The notes beneath the pieces are model-generated. The model was given only the letters and a program-made list of their open reading frames with translations, was not told where the DNA came from and did not search any database. A program made the translations under genes and the position numbers. A stretch of 64,000 nt of DNA from Eretmocerus hayati (taxonomy: Eukaryota; Arthropoda; Insecta; Hymenoptera; Aphelinidae), in contig CM056742.1 in NCBI GenBank assembly GCA_029851415.1, forward strand, positions 92,804,748 to 92,868,747, read 5' to 3'. Each line of letters begins with the position of its first letter. The first letter of the stretch is position 1. Shown here piece after piece: positions 35,707 through 45,899 of the stretch.

Positions 35707-35716
35707 TCCTCCCACC
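35707..35716 (-). promoter_or_regulatory. polypurine tract of the BEL element
   Basis: On the minus strand GGTGGGAGGA directly precedes the 3' LTR, the position of the plus-strand primer. Confidence 0.75.
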
Positions 35717-35911
35717 TCGAGGAAGAAGGATGAATAGATTTCATTGAAATGAACATAGGATTTCATAAAACTGTGGAAAATTAAGAGTTCACTTGTAGTG
35801 AAAAATATAGAGTCATTATTCAATTTTATCTGGAGAAAATAATCCAAACTGTTCACTGATTTCAAGAAAAAAAAACGAAAAATTCATAAATTCTAAGCAA
35901 CACTGCACAGA

Positions 35912-37575
35912 TCACTCTTCATCTTCACTTTGTGGGCAAAATAATTCCACCAACTTCACAATCGGTCGATCCAGGATGGTGGTAGCTGTGCGCACCTGCA
36001 CTACTCGAACAATCCCATCTTTTCCAGGGAGCGTCTTGATGATTCGGCCCAGTGGCCATCTGGACGGTGGTGTGATCTCATTCCTTACTAAAACCAGGTC
36101 ACCTTCAGCAAAGTTCGGTTGTACTGAGGTCCACTTATTTCGTTTATGGAGCGTATGGAGATCTGGTGCGACCAACGTTCCCAAAGTTGTTGGACCATTT
36201 GCGTGATGATTTTCCAGCGTCGTAGAGGTGACACTTTGTCATTGGTAACTCTGTCCTTGACTATTAGTAGGGATGGCTCTCCTATCAGGAAATGGGCAGG
36301 TGTGAGAGCCCCTAGATCAGAAGGGTCATTGCTGAGGGGCATGAGAGGCCGAGAGTTGAGGCATGCCTCCACTTGATTAAGGACTGTTGTGAATTCCTCA
36401 AAAGTGAGTCTAAATTCCTCCAAAATGTGGGGCGGATGGTGGATTAAAACGCTACTTTGTCCCCAAATTGATAAGGGATTGGGAAATGGAATTGGAGTAG
36501 GGTGAACTTTTGGTGAACATTTTTCTAAGTTCGGCATCTGCTCCTACCAAATTCTGACCTTTATCACTTATGAGAAGCTCACAAGGTCCTCGTCTTGCCG
36601 TGAATCTGTCGAACGAGGGATACGACTCTGTAGTGTAATCGGAGACAGCTTCAAGGTGACTGGTTTCGTGCAAAGACAAATGGAAATAATAAAATAACCC
36701 TTGTAGGAAATTTGTCCGCGAATGCGTGAAGCTAGCAACTTAAATGGACCTGCGTAATCTACACCTGATCTCTTAAATGGACGCGTAGGCAGTACCCGTT
36801 CTTGAGGTAGAGCTGCCATCATTTAACACTGCGGAGTAGCTCTGTATCTTCGACAACTGGTGCAATTATCAGTAATAACTTTCACTGCACTTTTCCCTCG
36901 AATAATCCAGAACATTTGTCGGCTAGTAGAAAGAGTCAGTTGAGTACCACCGTGCAACGTGATGTGATGAAAATATTGAATCAAGAGCTCCGTCAGAGTA
37001 GATTTAGTAGGTAAGATAACGGGAAATTTCTCATTGTCACATAGATCTGAATTTTTGATTCTGCTACCTACTCTCAACAAATCGTCCTTCAGCACGGGGT
37101 TCAAGGATTTCAAGGCATTTGCTTTAAGTATAATTTTACCCTCTTGCAGCATTTTATATTCAAATGGAAAATAAGCTAACTGAGAAAGATAGCTCATGAC
37201 AAGTTTAGCGTGGTGAATTTCACTGCTGTCTATGAGCTGATCTGAACGAACAGGAAACTTGCTAAAAACGCATGAGACTTTGTCTTTGAGAGACGTTCTA
37301 TCCACGATTCTTCGAATAAATCTCATAATATATCCAGTGATTCTAATCATTTTGGTGAAAGGAGAGTACCGTTTCATCAGATCCCAAATTTGAATCTTCG
37401 GAGTCTCTGAAGTTATGGTATTCACAGATACTTGAATGTTTTCATTAGTCGACTTCTCTGGACTGGTGGAAAAATTCAAATCGACATAACCTGTTAGACT
37501 CCAATCGCGATTGTGTTCTCGCAAGTCCGGGGGTCCCTCCCACCACAGACGATTCGAGACGAGTTCATTCCTCAA
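35912..37575 (-). pseudogene. pol: BEL/Pao integrase and C-terminal domain (broken)
   Basis: Pieces 36823-37575, 36568-36822, 36452-36679, 36088-36537 and 35912-36184 read in order. The first ends with a zinc-binding HHCC arrangement (HH before NCTSC). The core follows with SGVDYAGPF (first catalytic Asp) and LISDKGQNLVGA (second Asp). Then HPPH is joined almost directly to RLTFEE, so the segment with the catalytic Glu is deleted. The C-terminal part (LVLVRNEITPPSRWPLGR, then PGKDGIVRVVQVRT) is the usual BEL tail. A TAA at 36823 and frameshifts near 36640 and 36530 break it. It would have inserted cDNA into the genome. Confidence 0.9.
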
Positions 37576-37866
37576 ACACCCTCTAGAAGCAACATCCGCA
37601 GGGTTTTTCGACGATTCGATGTAGTGCCAAATGGCAGTGGGAATCAGAGTCTTAATTTCAGCACACCTATTGGCAACTAAAACCAGTCACTTAGAAGGGT
37701 GCTCATGAATCCAGTGCGATACTACTTTTGAATTGCAGTGCACATGGATCGACAAATTATCAAATTTGAGCTTTGATGCAAATCGATTAAGCAGCTGGGC
37801 GACTGTCAAAGCGTCGAATAGTTCCAATTTCGGAATCGAGGGGATTTTTATGGGTGCAACTTTTGA
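37576..37866 (-). pseudogene. pol: BEL/Pao RNase H end and linker
   Basis: Coding sense continues from the RT frame after the stop at 37867: an IPKLELFDALTVA-like RNase H segment, then a TGA at 37687-37689 where a Trp codon is expected. The NPADVASRG motif typical of BEL elements lies near 37585-37615. This stretch is the bridge to the integrase frame. Confidence 0.8.
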
Positions 37867-40461
37867 TTAAGCACCCAACAAGGTGACTTGACAGTCATCA
37901 TCTAGAACTCGTAGGTATACAACCGCTGCATACGCTATCTTGGAAGCGTCGCGTCGGAATAACCATGTAGCTCGTATTCTTGAGCGTTTTTTGTTATACC
38001 CAAGTAACGTGGGATTTTCAAGACCTTCTAGGTGAGTCAAGGGAGAATACCATTGCTCAAATTTTTTGGTGAATTCTTCCGGTAGTACCTGATCCCAAGG
38101 TACATTTCTTATCCACAGCAGCTGCATGAAATTTTTACCGGTGATGATCACCGGAGTTATCCAGCCCAGTGGGTCAAAGATCCTAGCAATTTTGGAAAGT
38201 ACAATACGCTTTGTCAGCGGAACCGTCAGAGGGTCAATTGACAATAGGAATCTGGAAATGTCATTAGCGGGACACCAACTTATACCGAGCACTGAGAACA
38301 AAGAGTCCTCTTGCAAGAGGTCGTCCGCAGCTAATATGTTCCTTGGTAATTTATCGATGAGATCGGGGGTGTTTGAGAGCCATTTTCTCAACTCAAACCC
38401 ACCAGATTTTAGGAGGTTAGTTGTATCCGATTGCTTAGTCGAAATTTCCTCAATTGAGAAGCCACCAGATACTACGTCATCCATGTAGCTCTCTTTATTG
38501 ATTACTTCAATAGCGCTTGGAAAATGTTCACCTTCATCTTTGACTAACTGTTTAAGTGTCATAATGGCTAAAAATGGACTACTCGTATGGCTAAATGTCA
38601 GTACGGTCAACAAAAGTTTCATTATTGCATCACTGGGGTGCTCTCGCCACACAATACTTTGGAGGTGTTGATCCTCTGGATGGACGCCAATTTGTAGAAA
38701 CATTTGTTTTATATCCGCCACAAAAGCATGAAGATACTTACGCCATTGGGTACATAAATCAACTAATTCAGATAGCGAATTCGGACCTGAATAGAGATAG
38801 TCATTGAGCGAGTAACCCTTATCAGTGATCATTGAAGCATTGAAAACTGTTTTCACTGGAGTTGTCGAGCTATTCTCTTTGATAACTCCGTGATGAGGTA
38901 AAAAATAGAATTGATCATCAGGGATACTGGTAGTGAATATTGGGCGCACGAAACCTTGCGATAAGTAATCTCGCATTGATTCGACATACGCGTTCTTGAA
39001 TTCAGGATTCTTTGCAAACTTCTTTTCCAGACTTAGCAAAACTCGAAGTGCTTCGGAGTCAGAATCTCCTAGAATACCTGACTCTGTCAAGTTGGGTTTC
39101 CGTGGAAGTTTGACGATATATTTGCCGGTTTCTGTGCGACTCACATTATTATTGTAATGTTCAACAGATTTTTGTTCATCATCCGACAAGAAACGTTCCT
39201 TTGGAATCTCCTGGCAATCGAAAAACGAACGGAGAGTTTCATTGAGTTGAGAATCAGTATTATTAAGACACAAATTTATTGTTGGTCGCGACGATTTTTG
39301 AGACATCGAAGAACCAAAAACTATCCAGCCGAAATGCGATTTCATAGCTATAGGAGCATCGCCCTTTCGGATCTTACGTAAACCTTGTTGTATGATTTGT
39401 GCGTGGATCTGAGCACAAAGTAACATATCAACAACACCAGGTTCATTAAAATTAGGGTCTGCTATGCGCAGCTCCTTCAAATGTTTCCAATCCCCATTGA
39501 ATAGAGAGTTGGGTTGACATTGGGTAACCTTAGGAATCACGTAAGCTGACACTATGAATTTTTTATCGGAAGTAAAGCGAGGTCGTATAGTCACCTCCAC
39601 TACGTTTCTGCATACAGGGCCACTTTTACCGCCAACTGTCGTAGTAGGTACCATAACGGGTTTTTTCTTCAACCGAAGTAATTCGCATAAGCCTTCTGGA
39701 GTGAATGAGGATTGTGCGCACTGATCCACAATTGCCCGTATTTCGTGTGACGAACCAAATGTAGACTCAGCTAAGATTCGAGCAGTTGCTATGAAAATCT
39801 TCCCATCATTGTCATCTTTATTAACAATGTTATTGACGTGGTTCGATTGTAATTGTAACATAGATGCTGCACTGTTGGACTGTTGGGCGGGCGTATTTGA
39901 TTTGGGAAGTTGATCAGCGGTATTCGGAATACTGGGCTTACCACTTTCATGAATAGTCGTTTGATGTTTTCCATTACAAACCGCATAGCGTTTGTCACTA
40001 GGACACTCCGGCAAGAGATGGTCGGAAGAAAAGCAATTGAAACATCTCTTGAGTGAGGTTACATATCTTTTCCTCTCAGGCACAGATTTTGCCATGAAGG
40101 TATTACAAAAGATGAAAAAATGAGGACCCTCGCAAATCATGCACACGGGTCGCTCACGTCCAGGCTTTGATTTATCTTTTTGATTCACGTGGACAGCTTT
40201 TGAATCTTTGGGTTTAGTATTCTGATTCTTGTTTTGATTCTTTGAATCAGAGGTGGCACTAGATCTGGGTTTTTTCTCTGTCTGCTCAGTTGCTTCCTTA
40301 GCACTCTCAAATTGAGCGTGAGCCAGTCTCTGAGTTCCGAGAAAACCATCGAGCATTTTGGAGTTAGGACATTGCTTCGGATTTTCTGATTGTGCGACAT
40401 GAGATTCCCAATCTTTTTGAAGTGCAGGAGTAAGACGCATCACTACTAGGAAAACGACCAT
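37867..40461 (-). pseudogene. pol: BEL/Pao Gag C-terminus, protease and RT
   Basis: The open frame of 864 codons covers: end of Gag with C-x2-C-type zinc knuckles (VCMICEG, and CFNCFSSDHLLPEC); an A17-type protease region with RAIVDQCAQSSF, where DxGS is usual; and RT with YMDDVVSG as catalytic motif, plus GWITPVIITGKN downstream. It ends at TAA 37867-37869, where related elements read through into RNase H. Upstream it is separated from gag only by TGA at 40468-40470. It would process Gag-Pol and copy element RNA. RNase H continues below 37867. Confidence 0.93.
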
Positions 40462-40467
40462 GGGGTC

Positions 40468-41795
40468 TCAAGTATCGATTTGACAGTTCAATGATTTCAG
40501 AGCTTTCAAAACATTGTTCACTCCGTTGCGAAGACGACTGATCACTGAAGCGGTATCAGCTCCCATTTTATTCATGGACATCAATTTTGAAAGTAATTCA
40601 GAGACTAATAAGCGATTATTGCTGTAGTACTCTTTGACCCTTTTCCAGGCCGAATCAAAGTTTTCGCCAGAGGAAGCCCTTTCTTTCAAGGAGTTCTGCG
40701 GCTTCCCCTTTAAGTGAGGATCGCAAATAACTCATTTTATAAACATTCGCAAGGCCATGTTCCTTCACCGACATTCCATCAAAAGAATCGTGAAAATTCT
40801 TCCAGTTCTGAATATCACCGGAGAAGGAATAGGAATATTGGCTTTTGTATACCGGGTCCCTGCCTTTCGGCTCAACCCCGGTTGCCCCCATGGGCGCGGG
40901 GCAGGGATACGCCCTGCCAGCGCGTCGAGTTGGAGGATGACCAACACCGAGCCAGGCTCGGTGATGGCTCAGTCCTCCGCTCCGGCTATCGACTTTCGGG
41001 CACGGCCCCCAGCACAAGGCCGATGCCCACCCCTCGGTGGGGGGTTTTGGGACTCTTTTAGGCTTCCTGAGAGCCCAAAGAGTCCCTCGCATTGTTATCG
41101 CCCGAGGGCGATTCCAATTTGAGTACCTAGACTCACCCACTCCCGTGGTGCCGGATGGAGATGTGCAGTCTCCTCGCTCCGGCGGGCGGTAACTGGGGCC
41201 GGAGGGTCGTCACACCCCAGGGATGAGGCGCCATGCCCCAACCCCCCTTGCGGTTTTCGGGAGAAGTCAAAGCGCCGAGCACCAGTCTCGGAGCCAGTCT
41301 TCTCCCTACCGGCTTCGGGCCTAAGCCCGGGTACGGTGTCCCAGTAACTGGGGCCGGAGGGTCATCACACCCCAGGACATGGTGTCCCCCTTGCGGTATA
41401 TCACCGGAGAAGGTGGGAAGTTCAAATGGCGGTAATTTGGCTTGGAATGTAGCAGATTGTTCAGATGTTTCAACATTTCGCGAACCGGTAGGTACTGCCG
41501 CGTCGAGATTAAATAGGAAGTCTTGGAATAGCCCTAGGGAAGCAAAATATGATTCTTTTACACTATCATACACATTATTCTTGAAGTAGTTATCTGAAGC
41601 GTCAATATCATCATCGTCTAATAGCTTCTCATGAATATCTTGAAACTTTTTCCAGTAATCTTCCAACCCATTCATCCGGGTAAGGCACGCACCTTTTGTC
41701 ATTTTAGCTTGGCCTGTTATTTGGAAGTTTATATACGCGTTTGCAATGCACGATTGCAGTTTGAGTTGCTTCTCAATCGGAGGCATTGTGTACAA
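40468..41795 (-). pseudogene. gag: BEL/Pao gag N-terminus, interrupted
   Basis: Begins with ATG near 41787-41795 and reads through a helical region to LPPFELPTFSGD, the hallmark of BEL Gag. It is then interrupted by the insertion at 40828-41397 and resumes with NWKNFHDSF. A one-base frameshift near 40690 shifts it to the 40468-40689 frame, and TGA at 40468 ends it in place of a Trp codon. The intact protein would form the particle. The gag/pol order and motif match BEL/Pao elements of insects. Confidence 0.9.
40828..41397. mobile_element. GC-rich 570-bp SINE-like insertion in BEL gag
   Basis: The base composition is much more GC-rich than the surroundings. It is flanked by the 16-bp duplication ATATCACCGGAGAAGG (40812-40827 and 41398-41413). 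An internal repeat of about 45 bp (GTAACTGGGGCCGGAGGGTC..CACACCCCAGG) occurs at about 41187 and 41345. Long target duplications point to target-primed reverse transcription, so a SINE or truncated LINE. There is no poly(A), and the orientation is uncertain. Open frames across it are chance. Confidence 0.8.
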
Positions 41796-41889
41796 TTGAA
41801 TGGATATAGTCGTTGAATTACTCGTTCACCGATTTACTCGTCTGAACGAATAATTCAGACGAAGTAAAATTTCAGACGATGTCCGAGTG

Positions 41890-42430
41890 ACTATATCGCA
41901 CTCTACAGGATGTGCAAATAGCACCCAACAGAATCAGCGAAAATCGCACTCAACCGGATCTACGAGAATTGCACTCTACAGGATCTGTGAATAGCACTCA
42001 ACAGGATCGGCGAAAATTGCACTCGACAGGATCTACGAGAATCGCACTCTACAGGATCTGTGAATAGCACTCAACAGGATCGGCGAAAATTGCACTCGAC
42101 AGGATCTACGAGAATCGCACTCTACAGGATCTGTGAATAGCACTCAACAGGATCGGCGAAAATCGCACTCTACAGGATCTACGAGAATCGCACTCTACAG
42201 GATCTGTGGATAGCACTCAACAGGATCGGCGAAAATCGCACTCCACAGGATCTACGAGAATCGCACTCTACAGGATCTGTGAATAGCACTCAACAGGATC
42301 GGCGAAAATCGCACTCTACAGGATCTACGAGAATCGCACTCTACAGGATCTGTGAATAGCACTCAACAGGATCGGCGAAAATTGCACTCGACAGGATCTA
42401 CGAGAATCGCACTCTACCGGATCTGTGAAT
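41890..42430. repeat. 73-bp minisatellite in the BEL leader
   Basis: ATAGCACTCAACAGGATCGG marks units 73 bp apart (for example 41991 and 42064). Each unit is three diverged 24-25 bp sub-units ending CAGGATCT. About seven units lie between the gag start and the 5' LTR. Confidence 0.92.
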
Positions 42431-42439
42431 GGCCAAAAA

Positions 42440-42620
42440 TGGTTGTGGTCATGTCAGCTCGAGTACCCAAAAATGGAATATCTCCTCGAATGCTCAAAAT
42501 GAGTGTTATCAGCGCGTTAACTTGAGTGCCCAAAATGGAGTATCTCCTCGAATGCTCCAAATGAGTGTTATCAGCGCGTCAACTTGAGTGCCCAAATGGA
42601 GAATCTTCTCAAATGCTCAA
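42440..42620. repeat. second minisatellite in the BEL leader, about 70 bp
   Basis: AACTTGAGTGCCCAAA...TCCTCGAATGCTC...GAGTGTTATCAGCGCGT repeats about 2.5 times. Confidence 0.85.
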
Positions 42621-43382
42621 ACTGAATGTTGATATGAAGAACGAAACTAATCCGACTAACTATGTGTCGCGAATAACACGAATGTACGATGCATTATTCG
42701 TTAAATATAATGATCGGCCGTTGTCCGGTGATCTCGCAATGAATGGAAAATCATGAAAATGTAACGATCGTTAGAATATATTGATCAGTTATATACTGTC
42801 CCTCCCAAACACGAAAAGAAGCTCAGAATATTCATCGCAAAATGTAGCATGGTACGGTTCCGACTAACGAGAGGGAAGGGGGCAAGGGCAGGCAGCGAAA
42901 CTTCCCCAGAGAACGTAGGAAAGAGTAAACAACTCACCCACCGAACGTTGACCTTGCCTCTTGTCGCGAACGCTTCGCGCTTGTTATGTTGTACAAGAAT
43001 GTGAAGGCCGCCGTTGTTGTGGCGCCGCTATGTCGCCGACTCGCTGCTCATCTGCTGCTAACTGCAACGTTGAAGAAGGAGCATGCTTGCCCATAAAGAT
43101 GGCCGCCGCGTTCTCTTTATATGGTCCGCTTGGCGTCACTTGCCGTTTGGAGCACTAAGGACAAAATGGCTGTCCATTGGCGTGGGTGCTGACACAACGA
43201 TGACGATGCCATGCAATTCCCACAATTGTGTGGATCGCAAGTTTTACGCACGGTATTTGAGAGTCATCGCACTATAATTAGTGCACAATATAACTGTACT
43301 TGACGAATAAACTCCGCACCAATATTTGCACCACGTTCTCACACATCACTGTGATAACTTTCTCCATTCACTGCATTTTTAA
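42621..43382. other. BEL 5' untranslated leader
   Basis: No coding sense seen. It lies between the 5' LTR and the minisatellites. It holds scattered G/C-rich segments such as 42995-43190. Confidence 0.5.
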
Positions 43383-43399
43383 TCCGGCTCGAAGGACCA
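43383..43399 (-). promoter_or_regulatory. primer-binding site of the BEL element
   Basis: On the minus strand TGGTCCTTCGAGCCGGA starts two bases inside the 5' LTR. It has the TGG start expected for pairing with a tRNA 3' end. The tRNA identity is not assigned. Confidence 0.65.
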
Positions 43400-43401
43400 A
43401 A

Positions 43402-43725
43402 TGTTTGATAGCGGGGTTGGATTCAGGTGAATGCACAATGAACTAGAGGAGAGGTTTAATTGAACTGTTCGCAAAACTATATTGAGCAATATGATACATG
43501 CTCGAGGTGGTGGAGAGTTTGCGTACTGTTCGCGATCCACAAGAAGACTGACTGAACCGGAGCAGATCGGGAGGCCTATAGCCGATCGGCTGAATGTCTA
43601 TATATATATACTGCAGTCGGTTCTACTGCCGGTTGAGCATCTAATGCCACTTGATGGCTTAGCTAATGTGTGCGTGAATATATGTGTGCTGCCGCGGACA
43701 TTGTTTGATCGGTGTTACATGAACA
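43402..43725 (-). repeat. BEL/Pao 5' LTR
   Basis: 324 bp, direct repeat of 35354-35706. The length difference is almost entirely the AT run. AATGTCC and TACTGCAG blocks are shared. Confidence 0.95.
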
Positions 43726-43891
43726 AGGGGTGTCAAGCGTGGTAGAGTCCTTCCCCTCAAGCCCCTCCAGTCATGTGTAGAGCGCGCCGCGGCGTCGCAG
43801 GGAAGGGGCTCCTTTGCCGCGAGCCGCGACGCTCTCTGCACTTGGCTGGAGGGGCTTTAGGGGAGGGACTCTACTACGCTTGACACCCCTG
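43726..43891. mobile_element. hAT-type MITE, split by the BEL element
   Basis: The right part is here; the first six bases are at 35348-35353. The ends form inverted repeats of about 45 bp. The right end reads CAGGGGTGTCAAGCG on the complement, typical of hAT ends, and the first left base is mutated. The 8-bp duplication GCCCTAAC lies at 35340-35347 and 43892-43899. Pre-insertion length about 167 bp. No coding capacity. Confidence 0.9.
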
Positions 43892-43899
43892 GCCCTAAC

Positions 43900-44157
43900 C
43901 TCCCGGAAAAGTCCTTGCATTTTCAAATTTGGATGGCTCCGATCAATTATCCTGGAAGATGGGATAATTATAAAATCATCAAAGAAGTCAATTTTGACGA
44001 AAATTTTACGGGCTACATGATCTCGTAACTCAAATACATTAGTTTTGTATATCTCGAAATAAAGTTTCCCGTTCGCATCGAAAAAAAACCGAAATTCAAA
44101 TTTGAAGTCGCCATCGGATAGTTCGGACCCAGAAATATGGAAATAGACTCCGTCCAA
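43900..44157 (-). pseudogene. exon-like duplicated sequence, copy 2 (main part)
   Basis: On the minus strand the frame is open and aligns with copy 1 (12660-12935), sharing LDG, LSDG, FKF, ELRDHVARK and VKIDFF. The MITE inserted 3' of LKMQGLFREV, and the remaining residues before the donor are at 35305-35347. Unlike copy 1, its acceptor region has lost the clean TTAG. Homology continues upstream to about 44210. The protein is unknown. The two copies show that the coding sense was conserved before decay. Confidence 0.55.
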
Positions 44158-44210
44158 ATTTGTACTTCCGATAAGAGAATAACATCAGGGTGGTGGCCAC
44201 CTCATCGTGG

Positions 44211-45607
44211 TCATTCATACGTTTTGGATGTCTGAAAAAACTCATTTAATCATGCGGGTTGAGAAAGTGAGAGTACTTCGTTGTTATTGCAGCTGAAAAG
44301 GAGAAAAACGGAATTTTTCATGAATTTTTTCCGCCCCAGCTCGACTTCGTCACAACCTGCAGACCAGACTATTTTCATGATGTTTCCCATGATAAAAACT
44401 ACGCCCAATATGAATTTCAGACGAAAATATCGATACTTTCTCGAGATCCTCGATTTGGCTCATCTTCTACAGAATACCGATTTTTGGAGCTGTTTGCGTG
44501 TATTTCTGCGCTGTAAGGAAGATCATTGGTGCAGAAATATGCACTCAACACTATGCAGTAAGATTAATGTGAACACCTTGACTGACTGTCCAGATGAGGT
44601 CGTTTCAGGGATTTTTGAGAGTCATATCTTGGAGAATCGTCATTTAGTCATTCTGAACTCAAAACTTGCACAACTTCCAAGAGAATCGGTTACAGGCAGG
44701 ACATACGACTGTCCCTCCATTTGATCTCCAGAATCATATATTTTTTTGTCGAGACACTTAGAGATGTTGACCATTTTTTACCGGACAATATTAGATGGAT
44801 TTAGCCTGTACTATATTAACATAGTCCTGAGAACAAGAACTCTCATGGGACTCTCCCGAGACCCCGTGGTGCAGACATCCGATGAAATTCTCCAAAATTG
44901 CCCATATCTATATCGAATCTCGAGTATTTCGTTTCATCAGAGATCGTCCTATCCTTCGAACCAATTTTCTGTTATTTCTCCAGTAAATCGGATACGTCAC
45001 AGCTCTACCTCCTCACCTCAGCATTCCCTGAGAGTGCCATAAGCTTTCGAAACAACTCTCACGGTGATTAGTTGATCAGTTCCGAGTGTCCTTTCCAACA
45101 TCTCCCGGGAGAACGGAATCGGTTGAAACAGCCGAATTTCGATCGAAAAACGATGCTATTCCCCAATTTTGGGTTTTAGTGTGATAAGACGAATATAGAG
45201 TTATGTTGATTGAGGGAACCGTGAGATCTATCATATCTCAACGCGCCAAATCCAAGAAACGCTATGGATATTCTCCGAGAATCGGTGCAGGAATGTTGCT
45301 GTAGTGATGTGGGCGTACCCTGAGAAGTTCATTGAGATGATAACCGAACATTCCACAATCTTCCAAAATCTTCCTTTGTATTGTTAGAATTGAGAAGTGG
45401 TTGCGTCGATTTTGAGGGTGTGGAATAGCAATGACCAGTTTTCGATCATCATAGCAGATATTTTCCACTGGTATCCGACATTCTCCCACGTACCACTTCC
45501 TGACCAAATCACCTTCCCTTGCCGGATATCACGTTGACCATCCTCATTTTTCCGATCACAGACGATCCATGAAATCACGAGAGCTTTCGGAGGGTCTTTC
45601 CACTCAC
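44211..45607. other. no gene recognised; probable Lim1 intron 3' of the exon
   Basis: A plus-strand frame at 44281-44724 has no recognisable features. As the Lim1 exon ends with a donor at 45607, this DNA is intronic if the gene is intact. Confidence 0.45.
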
Positions 45608-45890
45608 CTGCATCATTGGAGCACCCAAAAGTTGGTTCATGTGTGTTTGCTGGAGGTTGGGCTCCAAAAAAATCATGATGGAAGGAAACAGGAGTCGCAT
45701 AGCTGAAATCGAACTTGTCTGAGAAGTACGAGAATCCGGTACTGTGGCCATCATCAGTGCCAATACCTGCGTGGCTTAAATTGAGCGGAAATCCACGCAT
45801 TTTCCGAGCACCTCCGAAAAATGGACTGCGGCCCATTGAAGTTAGTTGCTTCAATCGGCGCTCTTTACTCCTCTTATTTTGGAACCAAAC
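45608..45890 (-). CDS. Lim1: exon of a Lim1 (LHX1/5)-type LIM-homeodomain gene
   Basis: 283 nt, starting after TTCTCACAG at 45891-45899 and ending at CAG|GTGAGT (donor 45607-45602). It is phase 0 at the start and phase 1 at the end. The first residues VWFQNKRSKERRLKQL are the end of homeodomain helix 3 plus the Lim1-type extension. The intron between homeodomain residues 46 and 47 is a common position in LIM-homeobox genes. The rest (FFGGARKMRGF, FSYFSDKF, HHDFFG) resembles Lim1/LHX1 C-terminal blocks. The protein would be a nuclear transcription factor with two LIM domains. LIM domains, the first homeodomain half (expected at higher coordinates) and the last exon were not found in the window. 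Gene name by motif recognition only. Confidence 0.78.
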
Positions 45891-45899
45891 CTGTGAGAA

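Larger units (their letters stand above)
35354..43725 (-). mobile_element. full-length BEL/Pao LTR retrotransposon
   Basis: Two LTRs of 353 and 324 bp in direct repeat, both TG...CA bounded (on either strand), flank an internal region transcribed leftward. The whole is bounded by the 5-bp duplication AGGGG (35349-35353 and 43726-43730). Gag, A17-type protease, RT, RNase H and integrase follow in BEL/Pao order on the minus strand. It inserted into the first bases of a hAT-type MITE. The polyprotein is broken by stops, frameshifts, a deletion and a 570-bp insertion, so it is dead. Confidence 0.96.

Noticed and set aside
40655..41140. 161-codon minus-strand ORF as a separate gene
   Set aside because: It spans the GC-rich insertion and BEL gag; the first half is chance reading in the insert and the second half is BEL gag.
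44281..44724. 147-codon plus-strand ORF as a gene
   Set aside because: No motif, no homologue recognised and no splice or promoter support. Its composition is not distinctive.
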